A stretch of 64,000 nt of DNA from Pirellulales bacterium (GTDB lineage Bacteria; Planctomycetota; Planctomycetia; Pirellulales; JAICIG01). The notes under the pieces are model-generated. The model worked only from the letters and a program-made list of their open reading frames with translations. It had not been told where the DNA came from and ran no database searches. Position numbers and translations under genes: made by a program. Location: the NCBI GenBank assembly GCA_035533075.1, contig DATLUO010000130.1, positions 1 to 64,000 on the forward strand. Direction: 5' to 3'. Each line of letters begins with the position of its first letter. Within the stretch, counting starts at the first letter, position 1. Positions 54,286 through 61,988 of the stretch are shown one piece after another.

Positions 54286-55845
54286 TCACAACTGCCGCAA
54301 GAAGGCCACAAGCTCGGCCTTCTCGTCCCGCTCAAGCTTGAGTCCTTGCACGAGGTTGAAGAACTCGACGGCGTCTTCCAGCGTCAAACAGCGACCGTCG
54401 TGCAGGTACGGCGGGCTGTCTTTGACGCCCCGCAACGTGAAGGCTTTGATCGGGCCGTCGCCGGCCGCGTCTTTCAAAAAGCGCTCCACGTGCAGGTCGT
54501 GCATGTTGTTGTCGAGATAAAACGGCGCCGGATGGCAGACCGAACACTGCGCCTTGCCGAAGAACAGCTTCTCGCCGCGCAGCTCGCTGGGCGTGGCTTT
54601 GTCCGGATCGAGATGCCCGATGAGCGTCAGCTTGGGGGCGGGCGGAAAGTCGAGCATGTTCTGCAGTTGGGCCATGTGCGTTACCTGGATGCGGTCCAGG
54701 ATGTTCATCCCCTTTTTCATGGCGTGGATCGCATCGCCGTTGAAATACGCCGTCCGCTGCTCGAATTCCGTGAAATCTTCCACGGAGCGGAGACTCCGCT
54801 TCGACCCGTGAATCTGCTGATTGAACAGCCCGCGCAGGCTGACCGTGTCGAGCCGCATGCGGCGCTGTTCCGGCCGCGTGTCGGGGCTGATGTGGAACTG
54901 TCCGGCCGTGTGGCCGTTGGTGTGGCAATCGAAACACGCGACGCCCAGACTGGGCTCGGCCGTCTTGCGATCGCCGGTCGGGTTGAACTCTTCTTGCGGA
55001 AAGGGCGTCACCAACAGCCGCAGGCCATCGAGTTGCACGGCCGTCAGCAGATCGGCAAACAGCCGATAATAGTTGTTGATCGACAGCACCTCGCCGCGCG
55101 AGACGTCGCCCAGCTCCGGGCGGTTCTGCAGATACATGGCCGGCGGAAACTCCGGCAAAAACGCTTCGGGCAAGTCGAACTCCACGTCGTACCGCTCCAG
55201 GCGTGGAAACATCTTGATCTGCATTTGCGGAAACACCTGCCCGCCCAGCCCCCCGCCCTGCGCCGGATGAGGCAGCGCCGGATACGGGAAAATATCCTTT
55301 TGGGCGATCTCATCGGCGCTCATGCCAGCCAGCGCATTCCAATCGACGCCTTTGGGCAGCTTGGCGGTCGGCCCGACCGGAATTGGTTTGCCGCGCGACA
55401 TCTTCGCTTCGCGGTCGAGCTTCGGCTTCAAGTCATAGCGGGCCTCCAGAAGCTTGCGCTGCGTGGCCATGACCTTTGGCTTGGCCTCGACGCCGGCTTG
55501 ATAGATGTCTTCGAAGGTCATGCCCGGCTTCATGGCGCCGAGAGGATCGAGGTAGAAGTCAAAACCGAGCATCTGCCCTTGGTCTTTCTGGTCGGACAGC
55601 GCCTTGGTGGTGGGCAACGCCTTGGCCGGCTTGAAGATATCCGACGTGTCGTGCTTGGTCTTTTTCTGTTCGGGCCGCTCGACGGGCACTTCCTTGGGGG
55701 TCTGGGCCTCGGCCACGGCGTCGCGCGGGGCTTTGCCCTTGGCGGGCTGCCTGGCATTTTTCTCTTGGGCCACGATCTGCAAAGCGGAGGCGTCCGCTAA
55801 CAAGGCCGCGGCAAGAGCCAGAACCAGCCTAATCCGAGTGCTCAT
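54286..55845 (-). CDS. dihaem cytochrome-c peroxidase-like protein (MauG/CcpA superfamily)
   Basis: 519 aa from ATG 55845 after GGGAGG. Signal peptide (LVLALAAALLADASA), then a long Lys/Pro-rich linker. Haem motifs CFDCHTNGHTAGQFHIS and CSVCHPAPFYLDNNMHDLHVERF follow, then the family motif FTLRGVKDSPPYLHDGRCLTLEDAVEFFNL near the end. Located in the periplasmic space. The N-terminal ~200 residues are longer than in typical CcpA, so the substrate may differ. The 87-aa gene upstream overlaps it (ATGA). Confidence 0.85.
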   Translation of the reverse strand: MSTRIRLVLALAAALLADASALQIVAQEKNARQPAKGKAPRDAVAEAQTPKEVPVERPEQKKTKHDTSDIFKPAKALPTTKALSDQKDQGQMLGFDFYLDPLGAMKPGMTFEDIYQAGVEAKPKVMATQRKLLEARYDLKPKLDREAKMSRGKPIPVGPTAKLPKGVDWNALAGMSADEIAQKDIFPYPALPHPAQGGGLGGQVFPQMQIKMFPRLERYDVEFDLPEAFLPEFPPAMYLQNRPELGDVSRGEVLSINNYYRLFADLLTAVQLDGLRLLVTPFPQEEFNPTGDRKTAEPSLGVACFDCHTNGHTAGQFHISPDTRPEQRRMRLDTVSLRGLFNQQIHGSKRSLRSVEDFTEFEQRTAYFNGDAIHAMKKGMNILDRIQVTHMAQLQNMLDFPPAPKLTLIGHLDPDKATPSELRGEKLFFGKAQCSVCHPAPFYLDNNMHDLHVERFLKDAAGDGPIKAFTLRGVKDSPPYLHDGRCLTLEDAVEFFNLVQGLKLERDEKAELVAFLRQL

Positions 55846-56105
55846 GAGTGTAACCTCCCGTTGGTTCGTGTCGCCCCTGGCCGACGGAACCACTTTTGTT
55901 GCTCGACGAGGTCGCTTGTCGGGGGCGCGTCGGTCCAGACCGGCAGCAGCGTCAGCAGCGCGTGAATGGCCTTCCGCCGTTCGGCCTCGGTCATCTCAGT
56001 TAACTCCCGCCGCTCAATTTCCGCCAGCCGTGGCCCGGCTGCCTTCCAAACTTGCACCCAATACTTGGTTGTACCCGCTTGATCTGACGAAGACGAGATG
56101 GTCAT
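55842..56105 (-). CDS. hypothetical protein, 87 aa
   Basis: ATG 56105; ACGGAG lies 11 nt upstream. WVQVWKAAGPRLAEIERRELTEMTEAERRKAIHALLTLL is a helical, amphipathic segment of the sort seen in small planctomycete proteins. The second half is polar. Stop overlaps the start of the peroxidase-like gene. No recognised function. Confidence 0.6.
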   Translation of the reverse strand: MTISSSSDQAGTTKYWVQVWKAAGPRLAEIERRELTEMTEAERRKAIHALLTLLPVWTDAPPTSDLVEQQKWFRRPGATRTNGRLHS

Positions 56106-56131
56106 CGTGGCATTGCTCCGTTTCTGCTTGG

Positions 56132-56137
56132 ATTATA
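56132..56137 (-). promoter_or_regulatory. TATAAT -10 for the 87-aa/peroxidase-like pair
   Basis: A perfect TATAAT on the minus strand, preceded by TGTGG (extended -10-like); the -35 at 17-nt spacing is poor. Predicted start ~56125, 20 nt before the ATG at 56105. The box overlaps the stop of the restriction remnant. Confidence 0.5.
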
Positions 56138-56315
56138 CCACACGCCCACCCGCGGCGATCTCGACCATGCACACTTCCTTGCGCAGCGTAGGCACCAGCG
56201 GCGGCAGCAGTTTCTCGAAGCTCGACGCGCGCAGCGCTTCGTCGGCCGGAAACCAACGGATGGCCGGATCGAGAATCGCGTGCGGATCGTCGGGAAAATC
56301 GGGGTGCAGGGCCAT
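56133..56315 (-). pseudogene. N-terminal fragment of a type III restriction-helicase-like protein
   Basis: 60 codons: MALHPDFPDDPHAILDPAIRWFPADEALRASSFEKLLPPLV. From memory, this opening is highly typical of the large restriction/helicase (BPTD_3080-like, type III Res) proteins, which run to ~900 aa or more. Here the frame stops at TAA 56133-56135 after a few unrelated residues. No helicase motif follows, so this is a stump left by deletion. No ribosome site precedes it. Confidence 0.5.
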
Positions 56316-56397
56316 GTTCGTTCAATGTCGTAATCGTTTCGTGTTGCCACTCGACCCCATCCAGCTTGCCTGGATGGACGTGGTCGGCCATTTTTCC

Positions 56398-56424
56398 TGT
56401 AAGATCCGGATCGCTCGCCGGTAT
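56398..56424 (+). promoter_or_regulatory. ECF-like promoter motif, copy A (DoxX unit)
   Basis: TGTAAG (56398-56403), 17 nt, GTAT (56421-56424), preceded by a T-run and CC. Over about 50 bp it matches copy B (58036-58062) without gaps at over 40 positions. ATG of DoxX is at 56465. Neither hexamer resembles the sigma-70 consensus. Confidence 0.6.
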
Positions 56425-56464
56425 TCCAAGCTAAGACGAACCCTTTTTAATGTGGAGGTGAAGC

Positions 56465-56863
56465 ATGACATCCCAGACGCAGCATCCCGCTTCGAAGGCG
56501 GCAATCTGGTCCGGCTGGCTCCTGAGCGCGCTGCCGTCGCTGTTGCTGCTGTTCAGCGGCGGCATGAAGTTGGTCAAGTCAGACGACCTCGTGAAGATGT
56601 TCGAACACTTAGGCTACCCCGGGCACCTCGCTCTCATCCTCGGGGTAATCGAAGTCGGCTGCACGTTGGTCTATTTGATTCCGCGCACCGCCGTCCTGGG
56701 CGCGATCTTGCTCACGGGCTATCTGGGCGGCGCCATCGCCACACACGTGCGGCTGCTCGAAGGGCAGTTCTTCGTGCCGCTGGTTCTCGGCTTGCTGATC
56801 TGGGGCGGGCTTTTCCTGCGAGATCCGCAGGTGCGAGCGCTCCTTCCTGTTCGTCGCAAGTAG
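56465..56863 (+). CDS. DoxX-family membrane protein
   Basis: 132 aa, ATG after GGAGGTGAAGC. Four membrane segments: SGWLLSALPSLLLLFSGGMKL, HLALILGVIEVGCTLVYLIP, AVLGAILLTGYLGGAIATH and FVPLVLGLLIWGGLFL. The GGMKL and GYLGGAIATHVR segments are usual for DoxX-like proteins. These often accompany oxidoreductases and respond to redox or thiol stress. First gene behind promoter motif A; the broken alcohol dehydrogenase follows. Confidence 0.88.
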   Translation: MTSQTQHPASKAAIWSGWLLSALPSLLLLFSGGMKLVKSDDLVKMFEHLGYPGHLALILGVIEVGCTLVYLIPRTAVLGAILLTGYLGGAIATHVRLLEGQFFVPLVLGLLIWGGLFLRDPQVRALLPVRRK

Positions 56864-56908
56864 CGGGGCTTACGGGTCCACAGACATCACCATCCAGGGA
56901 TCGTCACC

Positions 56909-57214
56909 GTGAATGTCCCGCTCGACTGGGACGCGCTCATCGCCTCGCTGGCCCCCAACGGCCGGATGCACGTCGTCGGCGCGGTGCTGGAGGCGATCCC
57001 GGTGGCGGCCTTCGCGTTAATTGGCGGTCAGAAGAGTATCTCCGGATCGCCGACGGGTTCGCCGGTGGCGATCGAAACGATGCTCGACTTCGCCGCGCGG
57101 CACAGCATCACGCCGCAGACGGAGCACTATCCGATGAGCCGCATCAACGAAGCGTTCGAGCGGCTGTAGGCGGGCAAAGCCCGATACCGCATCGTGCTCG
57201 ACGCGGACTTTTGA
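56909..57214 (+). pseudogene. alcohol dehydrogenase (zinc-type) C-terminal fragment with in-frame TAG
   Basis: The frame reads NVPLDWDALIASLAPNGRMHVVGAVLE...IGGQKSISGSPTGSPVAIETMLDFAARHSITPQTEHYPMSRINEAFERL. This is the C-terminal quarter of the YahK/AdhC-like alcohol dehydrogenases. It stops at TAG (57167-57169). Reading on, AGKARYRIVLDADF then TGA completes the normal family C-terminus. So the gene lost its first ~250 codons and carries an amber stop near its end. A single-base change would restore the tail. Confidence 0.8.
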
Positions 57215-57383
57215 CGGCCGTCGTGCGTTCACTGTTTGCATTGTCGGGCGAATACGGCACCGTGGGAACGGTCAGCCGAGCGAAGGAACCTTCCGAATGG
57301 AGTGGGCGTCGCCTGAAACGCGGACCTCGGGTGGCGGTTTGACGGCCTGCTCGCGTCGCCGAGCGCTTACAGCAAACCCTGAT

Positions 57384-57423
57384 GGGGGGAATGATGCGTC
57401 AACGTTGACGCATCCATCCCCCC
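57384..57423. repeat. 40-bp inverted repeat in a 433-bp gene-free stretch
   Basis: The arms GGGGGGAATGATGCGTCAA and TTGACGCATCCATCCCCCC flank a central CG, pairing over 19 nt with two mismatches. It could be an operator or attenuator. The surrounding 57215-57647 gap shows no gene I can support; it has only short unconserved frames. Confidence 0.6.
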
Positions 57424-57647
57424 GTCAGTATGGACGTCCAGAGCGGGAAGCAGCTTTCGGCCGGCAAGTTCCCCGGCCGCTCTGAAAAGGACGATGCGTG
57501 AACGGCGCCGGCGGTTTCACTCCTGAAACGATGGGTGCTCCGTGAGACTCGCTGCCAACGGTCGGATCGGTTGCGGTTGCCGCCGTCACGATATCCGCCC
57601 TCCGTTGCACGTGATAGCGAAAAACGGGCCAACTGCCAAGTTCCGCA

Positions 57648-57821
57648 TTACATCAGGATCCTGAGCGCTTCGACCACCACGGTGGACGCCAGCGTAACCA
57701 TCGCCACCGTTGCCAAAGCATCGGCCCACAGTTCGCGGAGCCGCGCATCGGGCGCGACGCGCGGCGTGCGGTGCAGGTTCTGATGCCGGGAATATCGTTC
57801 GAGTTGCGTGCTGGTCGACAT
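57648..57821 (-). CDS. small membrane protein, 57 aa
   Basis: ATG 57821 has AAGGAG 9 nt upstream. The polar N-terminal 30 residues (MSTSTQLERYSRHQNLHRTP, then APDARLRELW) are followed by a membrane segment ADALATVAMVTLASTVVVEALRIL at the C-terminus. A tail-anchored peptide of unknown role. It lies behind promoter motif C on the minus strand, which argues that it is expressed with the stress genes. Confidence 0.65.
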   Translation of the reverse strand: MSTSTQLERYSRHQNLHRTPRVAPDARLRELWADALATVAMVTLASTVVVEALRILM

Positions 57822-57893
57822 AGCTCTTGACTCCTTTGGAATTCGGCCTGCCGGATCACCTCCGTCGGTCTTCCACTGGGTCGTTTCAGAGTC

Positions 57894-57920
57894 ATACGCC
57901 TGCGCGGCCAAAACCTTACA
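57894..57920 (-). promoter_or_regulatory. ECF-like promoter motif, copy C (small membrane protein)
   Basis: Minus strand TGTAAG (57915-57920), exactly 17 nt, GTAT (57894-57897), with TTTCC before it as in copy A. The gene ATG is 73 nt from the GTAT box. It is opposite in direction to copy B, 140 bp away. Confidence 0.55.
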
Positions 57921-58035
57921 GGAAACCCGCCAGGCACAAGGTGAATTTGCCGCGAAACTTTCGCCCGAAGTGCTTGCGTGGCCCCGGCTAAAGTGCGGTC
58001 GGCCCAGGCGATCGGACGCGGTCCGCCATTTTCTC

Positions 58036-58062
58036 TGAAAGATTCCGACCGCTCGCCGGTAA
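58036..58062 (+). promoter_or_regulatory. ECF-like promoter motif, copy B (SDR unit)
   Basis: TGAAAG (58036-58041), 17 nt, GTAA (58059-58062), within ~50 bp that match copy A almost throughout, including CGCTCGCCG in the spacer. It is 138 nt upstream of the SDR ATG. Confidence 0.55.
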
Positions 58063-58199
58063 TCCCAAATGAGAGGGAACCGGATATGCTGCTGGATTCT
58101 CGCTACGGTCTATCAGAGGAACTCGAACCAGATGGGCCTGCATGCAACGCCAACCATTGGCGGGTGTTCGCTCGGCCAACAAAGAAAAGGAGTCTTGTC

Positions 58200-58952
58200 A
58201 TGTCGAAGAAACTGGAAGGGCAAGTCGCCGTGGTGACGGGCGCGTCCAAAGGAATCGGAGCCGCGATTGCCGAGCATTTGGCAGCGGCGGGCGCGGCGGT
58301 CGTGGTCAATTACGCCAGCAGTGGTGCCGGCGCGGACGCGGTCGTCAACCGCATACGGCAAGCGGACGGGAAAGCCGTGGCCGTGCAGGCCGATGTTTCC
58401 AAGCTCGAGGACATCCGCCGCCTTTTTGGGGAGACAACGAAGGCATTCGGCAAGCTCGACATCCTTGTGAACAATGCGGGCATCTATGAATTTGCCCCGC
58501 TGGAAGCGATCAGCGCCGAGCACTTTCACAAGCATTTTGACCTCAACGTGCTGGGGCTGTTGTTGACGACGCAAGAAGCCGTCAAGCTTTTCGGTCCCTC
58601 CGGCGGCAGCATCATCAATATCAGCTCGTTTGCCGCCACGTCGGCGCCACCGAACGCGTCCGTGTACAGCGGCACCAAGGCGGCCGTGAACGCGATCACG
58701 CGCTCCCTGGCCCAGGAACTGGGGCCGCGCAAAATCCGCGTCAACGCCGTCAGTCCCGGAGTCGTCGAAACCGAGGGGCTGCATACAGCCGGCATCCCTG
58801 GCAGCCACTTCCAAAAGCAGATGGAAGCGCAAACTCCGCTCGGCAGAATCAGCCAGCCGCAGGACGTGGCGCCGGCGGTGGTCTTCCTGGCATCTGCCGA
58901 CTCAGCCTGGATTACGGGTGAAAACCTTTACGTCACTGGGGGGCTGCGTTGA
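58200..58952 (+). CDS. short-chain dehydrogenase/reductase (classical SDR)
   Basis: 250 aa from ATG 58200 with AAAAGGAG, preferred over an in-frame ATG at 58086. Cofactor motif TGASKGIGAAIAEHL, NNAG (ILVNNAGIYEF), catalytic Ser in IINISSFAATSAPP and the YxxxK of VYSGTKAAVNAI are all present. The VVNYASS segment after beta-2 hints at NADP(H). Resembles FabG-like/glucose dehydrogenase-like SDRs; substrate unknown. First gene of a two-reductase operon behind promoter B. Its end closely matches the SDR remnant at 54193-54285. Confidence 0.92.
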   Translation: MSKKLEGQVAVVTGASKGIGAAIAEHLAAAGAAVVVNYASSGAGADAVVNRIRQADGKAVAVQADVSKLEDIRRLFGETTKAFGKLDILVNNAGIYEFAPLEAISAEHFHKHFDLNVLGLLLTTQEAVKLFGPSGGSIINISSFAATSAPPNASVYSGTKAAVNAITRSLAQELGPRKIRVNAVSPGVVETEGLHTAGIPGSHFQKQMEAQTPLGRISQPQDVAPAVVFLASADSAWITGENLYVTGGLR

Positions 58953-58982
58953 GACCAAGCAACTTTGAATAAGGAGAAACCG

Positions 58983-60047
58983 ATGACATCGCGGGCCCTC
59001 ATCGCCGGAGCCACCGGCTTGATCGGAAGCAACCTGGCCGAGCATCTCGTATCCAAGGGCTGGGAGGTCTACGGCCTCGCGCGCCAGCCACAAAGCGGCG
59101 TCCCCGGCATTCGACCCGTCGCGGCAGATATGCTCGACCCGGCGTCGCTTCGCCCTTCGCTTGCCGGCATTGACCCCACCCATGTCTTTTTCACGACTTG
59201 GGTCCGCCGGGCGACCGAAGAGCAGAATATCACGGCGAACGGCGCCCTGGTGCGCAACCTGCTCGCCGCGCTCGACCAGTCCAAGAGCCTGCAGCACGCC
59301 GCCCTCGTCACCGGCCTGAAGCACTACCTCGGGCCGTTCGAGAACTACGCGAAAGCGAAGCCGGACACGCCGCTGCGCGAGGAGATGCCTCGGCTTGCGT
59401 TTCCGAACTTCTTCTATGCCCAGGAAGACGAGCTTTTCGACGCAGCCCGTCGCATGGGCTTCACCTGGAGCGTGCATCGGTCGCACACGACCATCGGTTA
59501 TTCGTTGGGCACCTCCATGAACATGGGGGTGACGCTTGCCGTCTACGCCACGATTTGCCGCGAGACCGGTCGCCCCTTCGTCTTCCCCGGCTCCGCCCAG
59601 CAGTGGGAGGGGCTGACCGACGTAACCGACGCGCGCGTCCTGGCGAAACAAATGGAATGGGCCGCGACCACGGAAGCGGGCCGAAACCAGGCGTTCAACA
59701 TCGTCAATGGCGACATCTTCCGCTGGCGTTGGCTCTGGCCGAAGCTGGCGGCTGACTTTGGCATCGAGGCGGCGCCATACCCAGGCCGCCCGACGCCGCT
59801 CGAGCCGCAGCTTGCGGACGCGGGGCCGGTTTGGGCCCGAATCGTGGCGAAGCATGGCCTCGCCGAAGCCGATCTGGGCAAAGTGGCGTCGGCCTGGCAT
59901 ACCGACCTGGACCTCGGCCGCGAGATCGAGGTCGTGACCGACATGACCAAGAGCCGCCTGGCCGGCTTCCGCGACTATCAGCCGACCCTCGGCTCGTTCC
60001 TCGACCTGTTCGCCAGATTACGGCAGGAGCGGATCATCCCGGCATGA
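58983..60047 (+). CDS. PRISE-type (progesterone 5-beta-reductase-like) NAD-dependent reductase
   Basis: 354 aa from ATG 58983 with AAGGAG. Extended-SDR start ALIAGATGLIGSNLAEHLV. The family-typical VTGLKHYLGPFENYAKAKPDTPLREE and FYAQEDELFDAAR follow, with the catalytic-type Lys/Tyr region of PRISE enzymes, then WSVHRSHTTIGYSLGTSMN and NIVNGDIFRWRWLWPKLA. PRISE enzymes reduce activated enones such as reactive aldehydes or ketones, which fits a detoxification setting. Cotranscribed with the SDR (30-nt gap). Confidence 0.85.
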   Translation: MTSRALIAGATGLIGSNLAEHLVSKGWEVYGLARQPQSGVPGIRPVAADMLDPASLRPSLAGIDPTHVFFTTWVRRATEEQNITANGALVRNLLAALDQSKSLQHAALVTGLKHYLGPFENYAKAKPDTPLREEMPRLAFPNFFYAQEDELFDAARRMGFTWSVHRSHTTIGYSLGTSMNMGVTLAVYATICRETGRPFVFPGSAQQWEGLTDVTDARVLAKQMEWAATTEAGRNQAFNIVNGDIFRWRWLWPKLAADFGIEAAPYPGRPTPLEPQLADAGPVWARIVAKHGLAEADLGKVASAWHTDLDLGREIEVVTDMTKSRLAGFRDYQPTLGSFLDLFARLRQERIIPA

Positions 60048-60049
60048 TG

Positions 60050-60084
60050 GATCGGCGCTCGCAAGCTCGCTTGTCCTACCCTAC
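60050..60084. repeat. 3'-end palindromic repeat, family 1 (single arm)
   Basis: ATCGGCGCTCGCAAGCTCGC then TTGTCCTACCCTAC is one arm of the family. It begins 3 nt after the stop of the PRISE gene (+). It also runs into the stop of the 16-codon minus-strand ORF (60081-60083), which uses its terminal TAG. Confidence 0.8.
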
Positions 60085-60131
60085 GGCTTAAGGAGATTGC
60101 CCGTCGAATAGGTTTGCATTGCCTTCGTCAT
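60081..60131 (-). CDS. 16-residue ORF with strong ribosome site, possibly truncated gene
   Basis: ATG 60131 follows TGGAGGAACGACC, one of the best ribosome sites in the window. The peptide is MTKAMQTYSTGNLLKP, then TAG supplied by the repeat end. Either a real micropeptide or the 5' end of a gene cut by the repeat. No protein family recognised at this length. Confidence 0.4.
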   Translation of the reverse strand: MTKAMQTYSTGNLLKP

Positions 60132-60283
60132 GGTCGTTCCTCCATTTACGCCCGCTTTACCACCAGGCGGTCGGCATTCGGGCAATAAACGTGCCAGACG
60201 GCCATGGGCCGGCCCGGAGGCGATCGTTCCTGGATGGCGACATGACGCAAGTGTAGACTTGCCTTGACTCTGATCGCCGTCCA

Positions 60284-60310
60284 TGAAAGGATTTTGCTCG
60301 TCAGCGGTAT
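60284..60310 (+). promoter_or_regulatory. ECF-like promoter motif, copy E (efflux unit)
   Basis: TGAAAG (60284-60289), 17 nt, GTAT (60307-60310), 37 nt before the ATG of the HlyD-type gene. Flanking match to the other copies is weaker than for A-D. A CAAGT/ACTTG inverted repeat (60249-60262) lies just upstream. Nothing else is seen in the 60132-60346 stretch. Confidence 0.45.
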
Positions 60311-60346
60311 CACATTGGCGGGCACGACGGTCGGAGACCCCAAAAA

Positions 60347-61915
60347 ATGGCCAACACGAACGAGCCACACCCCAACCTTTCCAGCAACGGCGCTCGAAGC
60401 GAGCTCCTGCCGGAAAAAAGCCACGAATCACACGACGGTTCGGTCGCTCTGGCCGAACCGTCGGCACAGCCGGGCCAAGAGGCAGCCGCCGCTACAACCT
60501 CGGCGGCACGAACCGCGCCGACGCCCCAATCGCGCAAATGGCTGCTGCGCGGCGCGGCGGTCATCGCCGTTCTTGTGGTGGCCTATTGGTTTATCCCGTG
60601 GCTGATACTGGCGCTCAACACCGTTTCGACCGACGACGCTTATGTCAACAGTCACGTCACCTTCGTCGCCCCGCGCGTGGCGGGCCAGGTGATGGAGGTG
60701 CTGGTCGACGACAACCTGCGGGTCAAAAAAGGAAGCGTGCTCGTGCGGCTCGATAAGGAGCCGTATCAGGTTCAGCTGGACATCAAAAAAGCAGCCGTCG
60801 AGACGGCCCTGGCCGACTGGGTCGCCGCGCAGGCACAAGTGCGCAGCATGGTGGGCCAGGCGCGGGCCAATCGCTTCAAGCTCAATCACGCCATCGAAGA
60901 TGTCAAAAACCAGGTCGCGAATTTGAAGGCCAATGTGGCCACACTCAGAAGCCGCGAGGCCCAATGGACGCTGGCCAAGGCAAACCTCAAACGGCGCGAG
61001 GGATTGATCGTGACCCGCACCATTACGCAGGAAGAGCTTGACGACTCGCGTCAGCAGGCTCAGGTCGCCGAGGCGCTGGTCGAAGAGGCGCGGGAGAAGG
61101 TATATGCCACGCGCGTGAACCTCGGTCTGCTGCCGAAGCCGGAAGGCGGCGATCTAACCGAAGTGCCCGACGACATCTATGAAAACTTTTCCACGATTCG
61201 TCAGGCGTTGGGCGACCTGTTGCAAAGCGCGGCCCAATTCGGGTTTGCTCCGGCGAAATGGGACGCCACGCCGAAGGAGGCCATCGAGGGTTTCTACAAG
61301 CAAGACCCCGAGGGAAACCTGGAACGCATTTACGCCAAAATCGTGAAAGACGCGCCGGCCATTCAGCAGGCCGAAGCCAAGCTCGAACAGGCGCGACGCG
61401 ACCTCGATCAGGCGGAGTTGAATCTTCGGTATTGCGACGTCGTCAGCGAGATCGACGGCGTCGTCACCCGGCGCAACGTCAACCCCGGCAACAACGCGCA
61501 AGTCGGGCAAAAGCTGATGGCCGTCCGCTCGCTCACGGAAATTTGGATCGATGCCAACTTCAAAGAGACGCAGCTCCGCGACCTGCGCATCGGCCATCGC
61601 GCGGTCTGCGAAGTCGATATGTACGGCCGCCACCGCGCATTCGAGGGACGCATCACAGGATTTACGATGGGCACGGGCCAAACCCTCGCGCTGCTTCCAC
61701 CGCAGAACGCCACGGGCAACTTCGTCAAAATCGTGCAACGGTTGCCCGTCCGCATTGAATTGACCGATTACGACCCCGACAAAGAGCCGCTGTTCGTGGG
61801 GCTCTCGGTCGTGCCGTACGTCTATTTCCAAGAGAAACCCGAAGGGCCACACGCGGGCGCGAGGCTGCAACCGCTGAAGCCGCTTTCGCAGCTTGATACC
61901 GGCCCGAAACCATAG
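60347..61915 (+). CDS. HlyD/EmrA-family membrane fusion protein
   Basis: 522 aa. A polar N-terminus of ~60 residues precedes one membrane anchor (LRGAAVIAVLVVAYWFIPWLILAL). The lipoyl half-motif (TDDAYVNSHVTFVAPRVAGQVMEVLVDDNLRVKKGSVLVRLD) leads into a long coiled coil, rich in Ala/Gln/Arg, residues ~140-380. The second lipoyl half (CDVVSEIDGVVTRRNVNPGNNAQVG) and a beta-barrel (IDANFKETQLRDLRIGHRA) follow. With the MFS gene it makes an EmrAB-like pump; an outer-membrane channel is not encoded here. The insert around DPEGNLERIYAKI lengthens the coiled coil. Confidence 0.9.
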   Translation: MANTNEPHPNLSSNGARSELLPEKSHESHDGSVALAEPSAQPGQEAAAATTSAARTAPTPQSRKWLLRGAAVIAVLVVAYWFIPWLILALNTVSTDDAYVNSHVTFVAPRVAGQVMEVLVDDNLRVKKGSVLVRLDKEPYQVQLDIKKAAVETALADWVAAQAQVRSMVGQARANRFKLNHAIEDVKNQVANLKANVATLRSREAQWTLAKANLKRREGLIVTRTITQEELDDSRQQAQVAEALVEEAREKVYATRVNLGLLPKPEGGDLTEVPDDIYENFSTIRQALGDLLQSAAQFGFAPAKWDATPKEAIEGFYKQDPEGNLERIYAKIVKDAPAIQQAEAKLEQARRDLDQAELNLRYCDVVSEIDGVVTRRNVNPGNNAQVGQKLMAVRSLTEIWIDANFKETQLRDLRIGHRAVCEVDMYGRHRAFEGRITGFTMGTGQTLALLPPQNATGNFVKIVQRLPVRIELTDYDPDKEPLFVGLSVVPYVYFQEKPEGPHAGARLQPLKPLSQLDTGPKP

Positions 61916-61916
61916 G

Positions 61917-61984
61917 ATTTTGGATTTTAGATTTTGGATTGGGGCGGAGCAATCCAAAATGCAAAATCGAAAATCCAAAATCAC
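61917..61984. repeat. A/T-rich inverted microrepeat between efflux genes
   Basis: GATTTTGGATTTTAGATTTT followed by a short GC loop and its near-inverse (AATCCAAAAT and variants) spans nearly the whole gap. The unit GATTTTGG also appears, inverted, at the rph start (~30067-30086). It may form a hairpin that tunes the EmrA/EmrB ratio. Confidence 0.65.
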
Positions 61985-61988
61985 AGTC

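Noticed and set aside
57429-57500. A 23-codon ORF MDVQSGKQLSAGKFPGRSEK
   Set aside because: Looks protein-like but has no ribosome site, no overlap and no partner; a minus-strand frame over the same bases is equally open, so neither can be supported.
58086-58200. A longer N-terminus for the SDR from the in-frame ATG at 58086
   Set aside because: The AAAAGGAG site 7 nt before ATG 58200 and the start of the conserved SDR fold favour the shorter protein.
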